Shown here: piece by piece, positions 1-7,700 of the stretch
Numbering within the stretch: position 1 is the stretch's first letter
Layout: the number at the start of each line of letters is the position of its first letter
Assembly: GCA_002347935.1 (NCBI GenBank)
Contig: DDYK01000076.1
Span: 10,371-18,732 of the forward strand
Length of the DNA: 8,362 nucleotides
From: Actinobacteria bacterium UBA2236
GTDB lineage: Bacteria; Actinomycetota; Actinomycetes; Nanopelagicales; Nanopelagicaceae
Direction of reading: 5' to 3'
Made by a program: the position numbers and the translations under genes
Notes under the pieces: model-generated
Told to the model about the DNA's origin: nothing
Seen by the model: the letters and a program-made list of their open reading frames with translations, nothing else
The model's database searches: none

Positions 1-477
1 GCGGGTTCTGCTCTTATGGGAATTGGTTCTGCAAGAGGCGAGGCCAGAGCAACTAGAGCTGCTGAACTTGCAATCTCATCTCCACTGCTTGAGGCTTCAA
101 TTGATGGCGCTCATGGAGTTCTTCTCTCCATCGCTGGCGGATCAGACTTAGGACTATTTGAAATTAGTGAAGCAGCAGAGCTCGTTGCTAAATGCGCTCA
201 CCCTGATGCCAATATCATCTTCGGAACTGTCATCGATGATGCGTTAGGTGATGAGGTTAGAGTAACCGTCATTGCTGCCGGATTTGATGGTGGAGCGCCA
301 AAGAGGCTTTCGGTTCCAGTGATCTCAACTGCTGCCTTAAATGGTCAGGCAGATCCGATCGCAGCCAATGACCCAATCGCTGTGGCAATGGATACGCCAG
401 TGACTCCAAGAAGGAAGATAACCTTTGAGGAATTAGTGGCTGAAGATGAGATTGATATCCCTGATTTCATGAAGTAG
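1..477 (+). CDS. ftsZ: Cell division protein FtsZ, C-terminal part (5' end outside window)
   Basis: This is the last 158 codons of FtsZ, the tubulin-like GTPase that polymerises into the Z-ring at mid-cell. The reading frame is open from base 1 (AGSALMGIGSARGEARA). The visible part covers the end of the GTPase core and the C-terminal subdomain: the ALMGIG and GE.RA..A segment, then SPLLE.SI.GA.GVLLSI.GG.DL.LFE, ANIIFG and VTVIAAGFDG. A linker of roughly 45 residues follows. The protein ends in an acidic conserved tail, DEIDIPDFMK, which in Actinobacteria is the docking peptide for SepF; sepF lies three genes downstream. The GTP-binding GGGTGTG loop would be upstream of the window. The gene stops with TAG and pgeF follows after 12 bases, so the two are probably cotranscribed. 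Identification is very secure. Confidence 0.98.
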   Translation, partial: AGSALMGIGSARGEARATRAAELAISSPLLEASIDGAHGVLLSIAGGSDLGLFEISEAAELVAKCAHPDANIIFGTVIDDALGDEVRVTVIAAGFDGGAPKRLSVPVISTAALNGQADPIAANDPIAVAMDTPVTPRRKITFEELVAEDEIDIPDFMK

Positions 478-489
478 TTAAGTAGCAAA

Positions 490-1173
490 ATGTCGAGGTC
501 GCTTTTTACCTCGCGCCATGGCGGCTTAAGTAGCAATGAATTTGAAAGTTTTAATCTAGCTCTCCATGTTGGCGATAATGCAAAAACTGTTGAATCAAAT
601 CGAGATCTGCTGGCTAAAGAACTTGGCATAAAGCGAAGCGAATTATTCTTTATGAAGCAGGTTCATGGTTCAAGAGTTGTTGAAATTGATGAAAGCTCTT
701 CTTATCTAGATGAACCTGAGGCCGATGCCTTATTTACTAGAAGAAGTGGCATCGCCCTTGCTGTTTTAACTGCGGATTGCATACCACTTCTTCTCTCATC
801 GCCCTCTGCAATCGCTGCGGTGCACATCGGAAGAAAGGGACTTATTGCAGGAGTTCTAGAGGCAACGCTAGATAAGTTTGAAAGTTATGGGATCACTTCA
901 AGTCAGATCAGCGCGCTCCTTGGGGCATCAATTTGCGGCACCTGTTATCAGGTAAGTCTTGAAATATATCGCCAGGTTGTAGACCAGATAGAGCAGTGCG
1001 CCACAGATGAGAATAAGAGATGTCTTGACTTAGAGGCAGGAGTAATCTCGATACTTAAAAGCAGGGCAATCACCTGGAGCTCAAGTGGTGAGTGCAGTAA
1101 ACATAGCCCTGGATATTTCTCCTTTCGTAGAGATAACAAAACTGGAAGGCAGGCAGGAGTGATTATCAGATGA
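490..1173 (+). CDS. pgeF: Peptidoglycan editing factor, PgeF/YfiH (Cu-oxidase_4, DUF152) family
   Basis: This 227-residue protein has the usual length and motif order of the YfiH/PgeF/LACC1 family. In E. coli PgeF removes wrongly incorporated L-serine from UDP-MurNAc-L-Ser; other members act as purine nucleoside phosphorylases or adenosine deaminases. Visible motifs are FTSRHGG (6-12), QVHG (57-60), TADCIP (94-99), AVHIG (110-114), GASICGTCYQV (145-155), SFRRD (211-215) and TGRQ (218-221). The three expected metal ligands are all present: H59, C97 and H112. Two motif positions differ from the commonest form: AHAGWRG reads VHIGRKG, and SYRRD reads SFRRD. The ATG at 490 has only a weak purine stretch ahead of it, so translation may be coupled to ftsZ. 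The stop overlaps the yggS start (ATGA). The family is secure; the exact substrate in this organism is inferred. Confidence 0.93.
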   Translation: MSRSLFTSRHGGLSSNEFESFNLALHVGDNAKTVESNRDLLAKELGIKRSELFFMKQVHGSRVVEIDESSSYLDEPEADALFTRRSGIALAVLTADCIPLLLSSPSAIAAVHIGRKGLIAGVLEATLDKFESYGITSSQISALLGASICGTCYQVSLEIYRQVVDQIEQCATDENKRCLDLEAGVISILKSRAITWSSSGECSKHSPGYFSFRRDNKTGRQAGVIIR

Positions 1174-1850
1174 GCGCTAGGCAGATAGAGATAAAGCGCG
1201 CTTTAGATGATGTCCGTGCTGAGTTAAAACCTGGGGTTGAATTAATAGTTGTTACTAAGAACTTTCCAATTAGTGATCTTGAGATACTTTATTCTCTTGG
1301 CGAGCGGCAATTTGGAGAGAATCGAGAAAATGAGTTGAGCCCTAAGGCAGAGGCGCTACCAAAGGGTATTGATTGGCACTTTCAGGGAACTATTCAGAGC
1401 AATAAATTAAGAGCAATAGTTTCAGTAGCTAGCTATATCCACTCACTTGATGAGCTACGCCATGCATCTAAAATTTCAGAGTTGGCCCTTGAGTTGGGCA
1501 AGAAGCAGAGCTGCTTTATTCAAGTTAATTTAGATTCAGAAGAGCTAGTCAAACAAGAAAGTAATCGAAGTGGGATAAGAGCAGAGCAATTTAAAGCCTT
1601 TTCTGAAAGCCTGCTAAAGCTTGCTGGAGTAGAAATTGTTGGAGTGATGGGAGTTGCCCCTTTAAATCAAGATCCTCGGCCAGGCTTTGAAACCCTAAGG
1701 AATTTGAGTCAAGAACTTTTGAAAGTCGCTCCAAATGCTGGCTTTATCTCATCGGGAATGAGTGGGGATTATCAGATTGCAATGGAATATGGCGCGACAC
1801 ATATCAGGCTAGGCAGCTCAATCCTCGGGGAGAGAAGGGTGGGCGAGTAA
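1170..1850 (+). CDS. yggS: YggS/PLPBP family pyridoxal phosphate homeostasis protein
   Basis: This 226-residue single-domain protein folds as the alanine-racemase-type TIM barrel and binds PLP. It has no known catalytic activity and is thought to buffer free PLP and influence amino-acid and B6 balance in the cytoplasm. The PLP lysine is K30 in VVTKN. Further family motifs are FGENR (48-52), HFQGTIQSNK (70-79), GVMGVAP (158-164), SSGMSGDYQIAM (194-205), which holds phosphate-binding residues, and HIRLGSSILGER (211-222). The usual N-x3-E-x2-K-x-G segment is remodelled here: it reads QVNLDSEELVKQESNRSG (118-135), several residues longer than the common form. AGGAG at 1155-1159 lies 10 bases before the ATG, and the start overlaps the pgeF stop by 4 bases. 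The position between pgeF and sepF is the standard actinobacterial order. Confidence 0.95.
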   Translation: MSARQIEIKRALDDVRAELKPGVELIVVTKNFPISDLEILYSLGERQFGENRENELSPKAEALPKGIDWHFQGTIQSNKLRAIVSVASYIHSLDELRHASKISELALELGKKQSCFIQVNLDSEELVKQESNRSGIRAEQFKAFSESLLKLAGVEIVGVMGVAPLNQDPRPGFETLRNLSQELLKVAPNAGFISSGMSGDYQIAMEYGATHIRLGSSILGERRVGE

Positions 1851-1859
1851 AATTCTGGT

Positions 1860-2309
1860 ATGTCTAATGCCTTAAGAAAAATGACCAACTATCTTGGTCT
1901 CACCGAAGATGATGGAACAAGCGAAGTTGCAACACCTAAAAACAGAGTTACCCCAGTTAAGCGTGAGAACAAATCGCTAACTGTCGCTCCATCTATGACT
2001 AGCGCTGCAAAAGTTGTAGATGCTGCTCCAATCGATCGCATCGTGACTATTACTCCTAGGTTTTATAGTGAGGCTCGAGCAATTGGTGAGTATTACCGCG
2101 AAGGAAATCCGGTCATCATGAACCTTAGCGATATGGAAGAGTCAGAGCGCAAGAGATTAATTGACTTTGCATCAGGTTTAGTTTTCGGTCATGCTGGAAC
2201 TATTGAGCGCGTAACTTCAAAAGTATTTCTTCTATCGCCACCAAATGTCATGGTCAGTTCAGAGGATAAGACGGCTGCAGCAAACGCTAGCCTTTTTAAC
2301 CAGAGCTGA
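1860..2309 (+). CDS. sepF: Cell division protein SepF (Z-ring membrane anchor)
   Basis: SepF polymerises, binds the FtsZ C-terminal tail and tethers the Z-ring to the membrane; Actinobacteria lack FtsA, so SepF is their main anchor. The 149-residue protein shows the full family plan. An N-terminal amphipathic membrane-targeting helix (about 1-14, SNALRKMTNYLGL) is followed by an acidic turn (EDD), a disordered linker of about 40 residues rich in Thr, Pro and Lys, and the DUF552 core from about 60 to 133. Core motifs include ITPRFYSEARAIGEYYREG (64-82), PVIMNLSDME (84-93), RLIDFASGL (99-107) and FLLSPPNV (123-130). The ATG lies 9 bases after the yggS stop without a convincing Shine-Dalgarno. 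The matching FtsZ tail (DIPDFMK) is encoded in the same window. Confidence 0.97.
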   Translation: MSNALRKMTNYLGLTEDDGTSEVATPKNRVTPVKRENKSLTVAPSMTSAAKVVDAAPIDRIVTITPRFYSEARAIGEYYREGNPVIMNLSDMEESERKRLIDFASGLVFGHAGTIERVTSKVFLLSPPNVMVSSEDKTAAANASLFNQS

Positions 2310-2321
2310 TTTAATACTGCT

Positions 2322-2600
2322 GTGATAAATATCAGCAGTTGGATTGTTCTTGCTCTCAATCTTTTTCTATTTGCATTGTTTGCCCGACTGATTTTGGATT
2401 ATGTACGGATGTTTCGTCCCGGTTGGCGCCCAAGGGGAATAATTCTTCCGCTCGCTGAAATTATCTACATGATTACCGATAAGCCGCTAGGTTTTATCCG
2501 TAGGTTTATCCCGCCGCTTCGCATGGGTCCCGTAGCACTTGATCTTTCATTCATAGTTCTCTTCTTTGGTACACAAATTCTAATTGCCTTTATTAGATAA
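2322..2600 (+). CDS. yggT: YggT family small membrane protein
   Basis: This 92-residue YGGT-family protein has two hydrophobic segments (about 6-27 and 71-91) joined by a basic, conserved loop. Family hallmarks are ARLILDYVRMF (21-31), PGWRPRG (33-39), the EIIYMITDKPL stretch (46-56), RRFIPPLRMGP (60-70) and LDLSF (73-77). The molecular function is not well defined; location beside sepF links it to envelope or division processes, and some homologues have been tied to osmotic tolerance. The start is GTG, 12 bases after the sepF stop, with no clear Shine-Dalgarno; it gives the expected N-terminus directly before the first membrane helix. In many Actinobacteria divIVA/wag31 comes next, but here kynU follows. 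Confidence 0.93.
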   Translation: MINISSWIVLALNLFLFALFARLILDYVRMFRPGWRPRGIILPLAEIIYMITDKPLGFIRRFIPPLRMGPVALDLSFIVLFFGTQILIAFIR

Positions 2601-2601
2601 G

Positions 2602-2632
2602 ACTTTGCCTAAAGTGCAACTTCTCAAGTAGC
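2602..2632. promoter_or_regulatory. Nested short dyads upstream of kynU (possible operator)
   Basis: Four alternating arms lie in a row: ACTTT (2602-2606), AAAGT (2611-2615), ACTT (2619-2622) and AAGT (2626-2629). They form two adjacent dyads, ACTTT-gcct-AAAGT and ACTT-ctc-AAGT, the second extended by flanking GC on each side (GCAACTT/AAGTAGC, one mismatch). The second dyad overlaps the proposed -35 of the kynU promoter, where a repressor could act. The arms are short and could have arisen by chance. Hairpins in the yggT 3' untranslated region are another reading, but no T-tract follows them. Confidence 0.3.
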
Positions 2633-2650
2633 TTGTATCTGACCTAGACT
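2621..2650 (+). promoter_or_regulatory. Predicted kynUA promoter, leaderless type
   Basis: The -10 box TAGACT (2645-2650) fits the actinobacterial TANNNT pattern and ends exactly 7 bases before the kynU ATG at 2658. Transcription would therefore begin at or next to the start codon, as in leaderless actinobacterial mRNAs. A modest -35, TTCTCA (2621-2626, 4 of 6 to TTGACA), lies 18 bases upstream of it. The only Shine-Dalgarno-like run, AAGG at 2652-2655, is two bases from the ATG and too close to work normally, which favours the leaderless reading. This is prediction only. Confidence 0.5.
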
Positions 2651-2657
2651 CAAGGTT

Positions 2658-3923
2658 ATGGAACGCAGCCAAGCACAGGCGCTAGATGCCCAAGATGAGT
2701 TAGGTAAGTTTCGAAATCAATTTGTCATTACCGACCCAAATACTTGTTATCTAGATGGGAATTCTCTGGGGCGCTTGCCTCATGCGACAGTGAAAGCTAT
2801 CAACGACTTTTTAACCCAAGAGTGGGGACCCAAAGTTGTTACTGGTTGGGAGCATTGGATAGATGAAGCTCAGAGGGTTGGGGATTTAATTGGCCGGAGC
2901 GCTCTTGGCGCAGGGCCAGGTCAAGTACTGGCCTGCGATACAACTTCCGTCAATCTCTATCAATTGGCGCTAGCTGCAATCAAGGCAAGGCCGGATAGAA
3001 AAACCATAATAATAGATGCGGCCAATTTCCCGACAGATCGCTACATCATGCAGGGAATTGCAAGGAGTTTAGGTTTAAATCTAATCACAATTGATAATGA
3101 AGATAAGGCACTTAGTGAAAATGAATTAATAACTCCAGAGTTACTAAAATCCTATCTATCAGATGATGTGGCACTGGTTTCACTTCAGGTTGTGCAATAC
3201 AGATCTGGTGCGAGGCAAGATATAAAGTCTCTTACCGAGTTAGTAAGAAGTTGCGGCGCATTAATGCTCTGGGATGCAGCGCACGCAGTTGGCTCTGTCA
3301 TTCTTGACTTTGATAAGAACGGCGTAGAGCTTGCCGTTGGGTGTAGTTATAAATATGGCAACTCAGGACCTGGCGCACCTGCTTGGCTATATGTTTCAAA
3401 AGGCATACAAAAAGAGTTACAAGTGCCGATTCAAGGCTGGTTTGCCCAACGTGATCAGTTTGCTATGGGTCCAAGTTTTGAAAAGGTTGACAGTATTAGA
3501 GGATTTCAAATAGCAAGTCCTTCACTAATGGGATTGCGCTGTATCAAGAGCGCATTTGAAATGATTGAAGAGGCTGGAATTGCAAACATTGAAGCAAAAG
3601 CCGGGCGAGGAACTCAAATGATGATTGAGCTCTATGAAAAATGGTTAGCTCCGCTCGGGTTTACGCTAAACACCCCAAGAAGTGCTAGTAGTCGCGGCGG
3701 ACACATATCCCTTTGTCATCCAGAGGCAAGCAAGATTGCTATTGCGCTGCGCAAATATGCCAATGTGATTCCAGATTATCGAGCCCCAAATTCGATCAGA
3801 GTTGCCATTTCGCCTTTAGTTAACTCATATCTAGAAGTTTATGATGGATTTCAAAGAATAAGAGATCTAGTAAGCACTCGCCAATATGAGAAAGTTGAAG
3901 ATGGACAGGTTCGAGTTACATGA
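2658..3923 (+). CDS. kynU: Kynureninase
   Basis: Kynureninase is a cytoplasmic PLP enzyme that hydrolyses L-kynurenine to anthranilate and L-alanine; many also accept 3-hydroxykynurenine. The 421-residue length is typical. Visible family motifs are YLDGNSLGRLP (31-41), DTTSVN (94-99) near the PLP phosphate, NFPTDRY (123-129) for ring stacking and pyridine contact, LWDAAH (204-209) with the conserved Asp206 and His209, CSYKYGNSGPGAPA (229-242) with the PLP-binding Lys232, QGWF (259-262) and RGGH (346-349). Where many homologues read FRVGTPP, this one has FQIASPS (283-289), so local substrate preference could differ. The ATG at 2658 is the only start available, since an in-frame stop lies at 2640-2642. 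The stop overlaps kynA by 4 bases (ATGA), indicating coupled translation. No kynurenine formamidase gene is in the window. Confidence 0.95.
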   Translation: MERSQAQALDAQDELGKFRNQFVITDPNTCYLDGNSLGRLPHATVKAINDFLTQEWGPKVVTGWEHWIDEAQRVGDLIGRSALGAGPGQVLACDTTSVNLYQLALAAIKARPDRKTIIIDAANFPTDRYIMQGIARSLGLNLITIDNEDKALSENELITPELLKSYLSDDVALVSLQVVQYRSGARQDIKSLTELVRSCGALMLWDAAHAVGSVILDFDKNGVELAVGCSYKYGNSGPGAPAWLYVSKGIQKELQVPIQGWFAQRDQFAMGPSFEKVDSIRGFQIASPSLMGLRCIKSAFEMIEEAGIANIEAKAGRGTQMMIELYEKWLAPLGFTLNTPRSASSRGGHISLCHPEASKIAIALRKYANVIPDYRAPNSIRVAISPLVNSYLEVYDGFQRIRDLVSTRQYEKVEDGQVRVT

Positions 3924-4714
3924 GCGAGAATCACGAAGCCGCCCTTACCTATAGTTCATATTTAAAAATTGATGACCTTTTAAAGCTCCAAAAACCTCTC
4001 TCAGAAGGTCCCGAGCATGATGAGTTGCTATTTATCGTCATACATCAAACCTATGAACTCTGGTTTAAGGAACTGATTCATGAATTTCTTGCCGCTCAGA
4101 GAAGTCTTGAATCAGGCGATACTCACTACTCACTATCTATTCTTGGTCGAATCAGAACAATTATGAAAATCTGCGTTGCTCAGATTGACATTCTTGAGAC
4201 TATGACACCGCTTCAGTTCAATTCATTCCGAGATCGCCTAGGAGCTTCGAGCGGATTTCAATCGGCGCAATTTAGACAAGTTGAAGCAATTTTGGGAAGG
4301 CGTGATCTAAAAGCATCAGCACACCTATTGCCTGCAGATAAGAAATGCGTTGAAGATTTGATGAGTTCGCCATCCCTCTGGGATAGCGCACTTAAATATG
4401 TAGATAGCAGAGGTTTTAGAATTGCAAAGGAAATCCTTAATCGCGATTTTACTCAGGCTTATCAGGCAGAGGAAAGCGTGCAGGCAGCTCTACTTGATCT
4501 TCACAGAAAGGATCCCGAGGGATCACTTATCTGTGAGCGTTTAGTGGATATCGATGAGGGCTTGCAGGAGTGGCGCTATCGCCATGTGAAAATGGTTGAG
4601 AGAACTATTGGTAGTAAAAGTGGAACTGGTGGTTCAAGTGGCGCTGCATATCTTGCTTCGACACTCTTTAATCCAGTATTTCCTGATCTTTGGCAGATTA
4701 GAAGTAAGTTTTAG
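3920..4714 (+). CDS. kynA: Tryptophan 2,3-dioxygenase
   Basis: This haem enzyme oxidises L-tryptophan with O2 to N-formyl-L-kynurenine, the first and committed step of the kynurenine pathway. The 264-residue protein matches the short bacterial form. It has YSSYLKIDDLL (11-21), HDELLFIVIHQTYELWFKEL (33-52) with the distal-pocket His42, an ETMTP-x-FNSFRD segment (93-105) whose Arg104 matches the substrate-carboxylate arginine, SGFQSAQFR (111-119), WRYRHVKMVERTIG (218-231) with the probable axial haem ligand His222, and GTGGSSG (235-241) followed by FPDLW. All key residues appear intact. It overlaps kynU by 4 bases and so is probably made from the same mRNA. Its product needs deformylation before KynU can use it; that enzyme must be encoded elsewhere or the step is spontaneous. 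The TAG stop overlaps the ileS stop on the other strand. Confidence 0.97.
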   Translation: MSENHEAALTYSSYLKIDDLLKLQKPLSEGPEHDELLFIVIHQTYELWFKELIHEFLAAQRSLESGDTHYSLSILGRIRTIMKICVAQIDILETMTPLQFNSFRDRLGASSGFQSAQFRQVEAILGRRDLKASAHLLPADKKCVEDLMSSPSLWDSALKYVDSRGFRIAKEILNRDFTQAYQAEESVQAALLDLHRKDPEGSLICERLVDIDEGLQEWRYRHVKMVERTIGSKSGTGGSSGAAYLASTLFNPVFPDLWQIRSKF

Positions 4715-7700
4715 GCCTTGCTTAGTCTTAGGCTAAGACCGAGCTCTTGCTCACTTGGTTCTAATTTTGAATCCCGTTCAAATGAGAGAGCGAGTACTTC
4801 CTGACTTATCCAGGACTTTGATTCCTCAATAGCCTTTGAAGATTGCTCATCAGAGTTCCACTTAACGTGGATTCGATCACTCACATCAAAACCCGATGCT
4901 TTTCTCTCATCTTGAATAGCGCGGATAGCTTCTCTAACGATACCTTTAGCAATTAATTCATCAGTGAGCTCTAAATCCAGCGCAACGCTCTCGCCATTAT
5001 GAGAAGCAACAGCCCAACCAGTTCTCGGCGTCTCAGTAATTACTAAATCCTCTTCAGTAATCTCTGCGCTCTTTGAGCCGAATGCGATATCAGCTCTGCC
5101 ATGGGTTCTAACCTTACTAACTAATTCTTGAGCGTTGGATAAGGTAATTGCTTTTGAAAGCTCTTGAACCTCGCTGCCAAATTTTGCTCCCAGGGATCTA
5201 AAATTAGCTTTTATTGAGACATCTACCAGATCTGCTCCTGCGCTTGCCAGATCATCTAGGGATTCAACATTTAATTCATCTGAGATCTGTTCGCGTAATT
5301 CAGGCGATAGAGACTTCCAACCAGATGCCGCAATTAAAGCGCGCGAGAGTGGCTGGCGAATCTTTACTCCAGATTGCGCTCTGCTAGCTCGACCAAGTTC
5401 TACCAGTCTTCTAGTCAAAGCAACTGACTTTGAAAGCTCACTATCAATTGCTGAAGTATCGCTATTGGGAAAGTCAGCTAGGTGAACTGAGATAGGGGCA
5501 TCTTTTTCAACAACGCGTATCAATTTCTGCCAGACATGTTCGGTAATAAATGGAACGAGTGGAGCCATAAGTAACGTGACATTCTTTAAACAGTGATGAA
5601 GTGTTGATAGTGCTGCGCTATCGCCATCCCAGAATCTCCGTCTTGACCTTCTGACATACCAATTTGATAAATCATCGATGAATGTGGCAATGGCAGATCC
5701 GGCTAGCTGTGAATCAAAATCACTTAAAGCTTGATCAACTTCTGTAATTAATTGATTTAATTCACTAAGAATCCAACGATCCATGGTTGAGAGTTCGCTG
5801 GCCTTAGTAATGGGAGAGGGCGAGTAATTGGCAGCCGCGGCATATAAAGTGAGAAATGAAACAGTGTTCCAATAGGTAAGTAGAGTTTTTCTGACTACCT
5901 CTGAGATTGCTTCATGGCCAACTCGCCTTGCGCTCCAGGGAGAACCCGCAGCGAGCATGTACCAACGAACTGCATCTGCGCCATGTTTATCCATCAAAGC
6001 CATCGGCTCCAATACATTTCCCAGATGCTTACTCATCTTTCGTCCATCTTTATCTAAGATGTGGCCGAGGCAGAGCACGGTTTTATATGAAGATTCATCA
6101 AATACTAAAGTTCCAATCGCCATCAGGGTGTAAAACCAGCCACGGGTTTGATCAATTGCCTCACAGATGAAGTCAGCAGGATAAGCCTCTTTAAACTTTT
6201 CCTCTGAACCCTGCTTATGGGGATATCCCCACTGCGCAAAGGGCATAGCCCCTGAGTCATACCAACAATCTATAACCTCTGGGGTTCTTATCATCTGTGA
6301 TGAACAGCTAAGACAAGGGAAAACAATCTCGTCAACAAATGGCCGATGCAGTTCGAGGTCAGTTAAGTCTTTGCCGTAACGGCTTTGCAGTTGCGCTTTT
6401 GAAGCAAAGGCTTCTTCATGTTTATTTTCGCATTTCCAGATTGGCAGGGGAGTGCCCCAGTAGCGATTGCGCGAGAGAGCCCAATCGATATTGTTATTTA
6501 GCCAATCGCCATACCGACCACTTTTTATGGTCTCTGGATGCCAATCGGTGGCGGCATTTTCCCTAAGTAAATCATCTTTGATTTTTGTGGTTCTGATGTA
6601 CCAAGAAGGTTGAGCGTAATAGATCAGTGGCGTGTGGCATCTCCAGCAATGTGGATAGGAGTGTTCGTATTGCTGGTGCTTATAAAGTGCTCCAGATTTC
6701 TTTAGCTCTTTAATCAAAACCTTATCTGCTTGCTTAAAGAACATTCCGCCAACTGTTGCAATACCTGCTTCAAATTCACCATTCGGGGCGATGGGATTTA
6801 CAACCGGTAGGCCATATTTCCGGCAGGTTTGAAGGTCATCTGCGCCAAAGGCTGGGGCTTGATGAACTAAACCAGTTCCATCTTCGGTAGTTACATAATC
6901 TGCCAGAACCACATAGTGAGCAGCAGGAATATCTACATAGTTAAAGGGGGGTTGATATTTCAGCTTCTCAAGTTGGCTTCCCTTTAGCTCCCTAAGAATT
7001 TCATAGCCACTGCCTATCAGAGCAACCAAATTCTTTGCCAACACCACTACTTCAGAGATAACTTCCTTCTCAGGATCAGCCTTAGTTCTAACTACTAGGT
7101 AATCAACATTTGGATTGACTGCAATTGCAGTATTGGATACCAAGGTCCACGGGGTTGTCGTCCAAACCAATAAAGATGCCCCGAGATCTTTTAGTTCTCC
7201 ATCGATGATTGGAAAACGGAGATAGACACTTGGATCAGTTACGCTTTCATAGCCTTGAGCTAACTCATGATCTGAAAGGCCAGTGCCACATCTTGGGCAA
7301 TATGGAGCTACGCGATAGTCCTGAACTAGAAGACCTTTATTATGAATCTGAGCCAGTGACCACCATACGCTCTCAATGTATTCATTAGACATCGTCCAAT
7401 AGGCCTGATCAAAATCAACCCAGAAACCCATTCGTTCAGTCATTTGCGTGAATGCACCAACATGTCGCTGCACTGATTGACGACACTTGTCATTAAATGC
7501 AGCTATTCCGAATTTTTCAATATCGCCTTTGCCAGAAAAACCCAGCTCTTTCTCAACCGCTATCTCTACCGGAAGGCCATGGCAATCCCAGCCCGCTTTA
7601 CGGATTACATACTTGCCCTTCATTGTCTGAAAACGAGGAAATACATCCTTAAAAACTCTTGCCTCGATATGGTGAGTTCCTGGCAATCCATTTGCGGTTG

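Noticed and set aside
345..629. Minus-strand open frame across the ftsZ-pgeF junction
   Set aside because: It lies opposite two firmly identified genes and shows no recognisable motifs.
2311..2321. TTAATACT upstream of yggT as a separate promoter
   Set aside because: The spacing to the GTG is too short for a leaderless start, no -35 matches, and yggT fits in the sepF operon.
4725..4739. Near-perfect inverted repeat GTCTTAGGCTAAGAC just past the kynA stop, as a kynA terminator
   Set aside because: As a hairpin it has only about five A/T-rich pairs plus a five-base loop and no T-tract after it, and it lies within ileS codons, so it is not a supportable terminator.
5907..6566. Plus-strand open frames within ileS
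   Set aside because: They are antisense to conserved synthetase catalytic sequence and have no family features; they are frame shadows.
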